Part shown: in pieces, positions 61,196 through 64,000 of the stretch
Layout of the letters: the number at the start of each line of letters is the position of its first letter
How positions within the stretch are numbered: the stretch's first letter is position 1
Assembly: GCF_014207905.1 (NCBI RefSeq)
Contig: NZ_JACHLB010000003.1
Location: 1-64,000, forward strand
Length of the DNA stretch: 64,000 nt
Source of the DNA: Flavobacterium notoginsengisoli
GTDB taxonomy: Bacteria; Bacteroidota; Bacteroidia; Flavobacteriales; Flavobacteriaceae
Reading direction: 5' to 3'
Made by a program: the position numbers and the translations under genes
Notes under the pieces: generated by a model
What the model saw: only the letters and a program-made list of their open reading frames with translations
Database searches by the model: none
What the model was told of the DNA's origin: nothing

Positions 61196-62029
61196 ATGAA
61201 AAAGATATTATTCCCTACCGATTTCTCTGATGCAGCTACAAATGCATTTGTCCATGCTTTAGAATTTGCTAAAGTTGTAAAAGCCGAATTGATCTTGCTT
61301 CATACATTTGAAATCCCGGTTTATGACAGCCAATTCTTTCCAGAGAATTATGCTTCAATATACAGTTCTATTGAATTGGCAAAATTTGAAATGTTTAAAG
61401 ATGAAATTCCGAAACTTCGAACAATTGCTGCTGAACGCAAATTAGACGATATTGTAATCAAACACCGTTTAATGGATGGTGACTTAATTTACAACCTTAA
61501 AAATGCGGTCGAAGAAGACAAGGCAGATTTTGTAATTATGGGAACGAATAGCGTTTCTGACTGGACAAAATTCTTTACTGGCTCGAATACAGAATCTGTA
61601 ATCTCTGGCGTTGAAGTTCCTGTATTATGCGTTCCAATTGAAGCTAAATACAAGAAGGTAAAAACAATTGGTTTTACGACACGCTACAGAGAAAAAGACA
61701 AAAAAGAACTCAAAAAAATCTTGAAAATTGCAAAGAAAACCGATGCTAAGGTTAAAAGTTTATATGTCAAAACTTCTAATTCTGATGTTACAGATGAGAC
61801 AAGAAAAGAATGGGAAAGAGAATTTGCTGGAGAAAATGTTGAGTTTTTAGTTTTGCCAAGTGACGATGTAAAAGAAACGATTTTAGATTTTGTACTATTT
61901 AAAAACATTGATATTTTGACCACTATTACACACAAACGTTCTTTCTTTGAAAGTTTGTTTGATTCTAGTTTTACTAAAAAAATATCTAAAGAAGTTCCAA
62001 TTCCAATCTTGGTAATGCACGAAGATTAA
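61196..62029 (+). CDS. Two-domain universal stress protein (UspA family)
   Basis: A 277-aa protein with tandem Usp folds (MKKILFPTDFSDAATNAF at the start; second half from about residue 150). The first domain ends with FVIMGTNSVSDWTKFFTGS, close to the ATP-binding GxxG-type segment. Role: stress survival, otherwise unspecified. Its promoter is TTG-N18-TAAATTTG. Confidence 0.9.
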   Translation: MKKILFPTDFSDAATNAFVHALEFAKVVKAELILLHTFEIPVYDSQFFPENYASIYSSIELAKFEMFKDEIPKLRTIAAERKLDDIVIKHRLMDGDLIYNLKNAVEEDKADFVIMGTNSVSDWTKFFTGSNTESVISGVEVPVLCVPIEAKYKKVKTIGFTTRYREKDKKELKKILKIAKKTDAKVKSLYVKTSNSDVTDETRKEWEREFAGENVEFLVLPSDDVKETILDFVLFKNIDILTTITHKRSFFESLFDSSFTKKISKEVPIPILVMHED

Positions 62030-62090
62030 TGAGAATATCTACTGACTTAATGGCTTAAAAGCTATATTTGTATTTCAAGCCAATTTTAGA

Positions 62091-63863
62091 ATGAAAGCAT
62101 ATCAAGTCAAAGTCAATACTTATTCAGAAATATATCATAAAACCAACAAAAAATACAACAGCATAAGCCTTTTGAGGTTATTAAGTATTTTTCTTTTATT
62201 GTTTTTCCTGTTTAACTACATTAAAACAAACGAAATACTTTATGTACTATTAGCTGTTCTATCTTTTGCTGGTTTTATTGTTTTAATGAGAATTCATTCT
62301 AAATTATCTTTTCAAAAACTACTGGCAGATACGCTTTTAAAAATTAATAAAAACGAAATCCTCTTCTTAAAAAGAGAAAAAACACCTTTTGAAAACGGAA
62401 TTGAATTTATCGATTTTCATCATCCGTATGCTTACGATTTGGATATTTTTGGAGAACATTCTTTATTTCAAAATTTAAATAGAACCGCTTCATTTATTGG
62501 AAAAAAAACACTTGCCAATTTATTATTGCATACACTTCCTGAATCTTCTATCTTAGAAAATCAAGAAGCAATAAACGAATTAAAAAACAAAATCGATTGG
62601 AGACAAGAATTTCAAGCTCTAGCAATTATTGGTGAGGATTCCAAACAATCTTATGAAGCTATAAAATATTGGTCTTCTTTTAAAAACAACAATTTACCTA
62701 AAGTTTTAGTTGCATTATCCATTATTTTTCCAGTAACATTTTTTGGGTTTTTAACGGCTTATTTCATCACTTCAAAAGTCATTTTACTTTCTTATCTGAC
62801 TTATATTTTTATTGCCAATATGATCGTTTTAGGATTTGCTTCAAAAAGAATTCGATCTGAAATAGCAAAGGCAGATAACATCGATACAATCATCAAACAA
62901 TACGGCTTATTAATTGAAAAAATCGAGAATGAATCTTTTCAATCAAAAAAATTAATTCGTTTACAAGAGCAATTAAATTTCAAGAACGCAAAAGCAAGTG
63001 AGCATTTGAAACAGCTTTCGGAATTGTTCTCAAGAATGGATACCATAAATAATTTATTTACAACTACTTTATTTAACGGAACATTCTTATTTAACCTTCA
63101 TGTTTTAAGAGCACTTTTAAAATGGAAAGAAAATTATGCTTCTGAAATTAATAACTGGATTTCTATCATTGGAGAAATTGAAGCCTTAAACAGTCTTGCT
63201 AATTTAGCCTACAATAACGAGGATTTTGTGTTTCCAGAAATTAATTCGGAATATATTATAGAGTTTAAAAATTTAAGCCATCCGCTATTAAATCCAGCAA
63301 CAAGAATTGGAAATGACACTCAATTTCATCCGCAATCATTCGTAATTTTAACAGGTTCGAATATGTCTGGAAAAAGTACCTTTTTGAGAAGTTTAGGCAT
63401 CAATATGGTATTAAGCGGAATTGGCTCAGTAGTTTGTTCCTCAGAAGCTAAAGTCCATCCACTTCCAGTTTTGGTTTCAATGCGTTTATCAGATTCGTTG
63501 TCTGATTCTGAATCGTACTTTTTTGCTGAAATTAAACGTTTAAAACAGATCATGGATGCCCTTGAAAATCAGCCTGCTTTTGTTTTATTAGATGAGATTT
63601 TAAGAGGTACAAATTCTGATGACAAAAGAAACGGAACAATTGAGGTGGTAAAGAAAATAATTTCTAAAAAAGCAATCGGCGCCATAGCTACACATGACAT
63701 TGAAGTTTGCTTAACAACAAACGAATTTCCAGAAATTCTAACCAATCAATGTTTTGAAGTAGAAATTAAAAATGACGATTTACATTTCGATTACAAACTC
63801 CGAAACGGAATTTGTAAAAACAAAAGCGCAACGTTTTTAATGCAGAAAATGAACGTGATTTAA
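62091..63863 (+). CDS. Membrane-associated MutS-like ATPase
   Basis: A 590-aa protein with four hydrophobic segments (about 25-42, 48-66, 203-222 and 228-250), a helical core and a C-terminal MutS ATPase domain: Walker A GSNMSGKS (about 420-427), Walker B FVLLDEILRGTNSDD and a THD switch. It lacks the MutS mismatch-recognition domain and the Smr nuclease domain. The role of this membrane MutS-related family is unclear. Confidence 0.88.
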   Translation: MKAYQVKVNTYSEIYHKTNKKYNSISLLRLLSIFLLLFFLFNYIKTNEILYVLLAVLSFAGFIVLMRIHSKLSFQKLLADTLLKINKNEILFLKREKTPFENGIEFIDFHHPYAYDLDIFGEHSLFQNLNRTASFIGKKTLANLLLHTLPESSILENQEAINELKNKIDWRQEFQALAIIGEDSKQSYEAIKYWSSFKNNNLPKVLVALSIIFPVTFFGFLTAYFITSKVILLSYLTYIFIANMIVLGFASKRIRSEIAKADNIDTIIKQYGLLIEKIENESFQSKKLIRLQEQLNFKNAKASEHLKQLSELFSRMDTINNLFTTTLFNGTFLFNLHVLRALLKWKENYASEINNWISIIGEIEALNSLANLAYNNEDFVFPEINSEYIIEFKNLSHPLLNPATRIGNDTQFHPQSFVILTGSNMSGKSTFLRSLGINMVLSGIGSVVCSSEAKVHPLPVLVSMRLSDSLSDSESYFFAEIKRLKQIMDALENQPAFVLLDEILRGTNSDDKRNGTIEVVKKIISKKAIGAIATHDIEVCLTTNEFPEILTNQCFEVEIKNDDLHFDYKLRNGICKNKSATFLMQKMNVI

Positions 63864-63869
63864 TGATCA

Positions 63870-63918
63870 ATTGATAATTGATAATTGATAATTGTTAATT
63901 GTTAATTGTTAATTGTCA
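63870..63918. repeat. 7-bp tandem repeat array
   Basis: Three ATTGATA units, three ATTGTTA units and one ATTGTCA follow the MutS-like gene without interruption. Such arrays are common between convergent genes in flavobacteria and vary in copy number. Confidence 0.85.
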
Positions 63919-63919
63919 A

Positions 63920-64000
63920 TTATAACCCTTCTTTCATTTTTCTAATTCCTTTTTCTATAAAAGCAGCTTTATTTTGTTTTGCTTTTTCTAGCACAAGTTT
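63920..64000 (-). CDS. 3' end of a minus-strand gene (partial)
   Basis: The reverse frame reads KLVLEKAKQNKAAFIEKGIR, then KMKEGL and a TAA stop at 63922-63920, and continues beyond the window. It converges with the MutS-like gene. The charged helical tail does not identify a family. Confidence 0.6.
   Translation of the reverse strand, partial: KLVLEKAKQNKAAFIEKGIRKMKEGL

Overview
The window looks like a Flavobacterium-type genome (Bacteroidota, Flavobacteriaceae). The signs are -7 elements of the TAnnTTTG type, TonB/CarboxypepD_reg receptors, DUF4374, DUF2271, DUF6268, DUF6428 and DUF6965 proteins, MobA/MobB/MobC-style mobilisation genes, and mnmE, two-domain Usp and membrane MutS-like genes at the right end. 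No rRNA, complete tRNA, CRISPR array or insertion sequence was seen.

Layout. (1) 1-480: a (TAAC)n array, a (GAAA)n array and two tRNA T-arm-like scraps. (2) 446-2491: an ars-type operon (arsR, DUF6428, a frameshifted N-acetyltransferase, an arsenate-reductase-like phosphatase). It stops a few codons into what looks like the arsenite permease gene. (3) 2568-25730: a defence and mobilisation island, nearly all on the minus strand. It carries an IetAS-like subtilase/AAA+ pair, a coupling protein, relaxase and relaxosome protein with a candidate oriT hairpin, a seven-gene GTPase-associated conflict operon (GASH, two GTPases, GAP1-like, EAD-like adaptor, EAD1-trypsin, DNA/RNA endonuclease), a RadC-like JAB protein, a compact Gabija-like OLD nuclease/helicase pair and a lone trypsin-like protein. 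The conflict operon is visibly AT-rich beside the more GC-rich mob genes, so the island is a mosaic.

(4) 26303-35345: an iron/xenosiderophore locus. A deletion has fused the start of an MFS gene to the end of a siderophore-interacting-protein gene. Next come an AraC regulator, a TonB receptor, a DUF4374 lipoprotein, an ankyrin protein and a DUF2271 protein, i.e. a XusAB-like set with no PepSY reductase in view. A promoter and a seven-codon stub mark another lost gene. (5) 35332-45741: a LytS/LytTR two-component system with a tripartite ABC exporter (TolC-like, HlyD-like, FtsX/MacB permease, ATPase), small secreted proteins and two predicted outer-membrane barrels. Five copies of a 21-bp-period direct repeat, each about 40 bp upstream of a -7-like element, mark the LytTR operators. 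(6) 45935-51783: oxidoreductase and NTF2/VOC genes, a Crp/Fnr regulator with an exact FNR-type palindrome nearby, and a cytochrome P460 pair. (7) 52108-57355: a Cache-LytTR protein, an AraC scrap, an esterase, a membrane protein and an MscS channel. (8) 57528-59625: a tyrosine recombinase and a zinc-finger/double-HTH protein beside the 3' end of mnmE, with inverted repeats and a 12-bp repeat shared with the mnmE terminus. (9) 59626-64000: housekeeping genes.

The strongest leads are the GTPase-associated operon, a 17-nt palindromic sequence shared by the upstream regions of two defence operons, the LytTR operator set, and the recombinase module at the mnmE 3' end.
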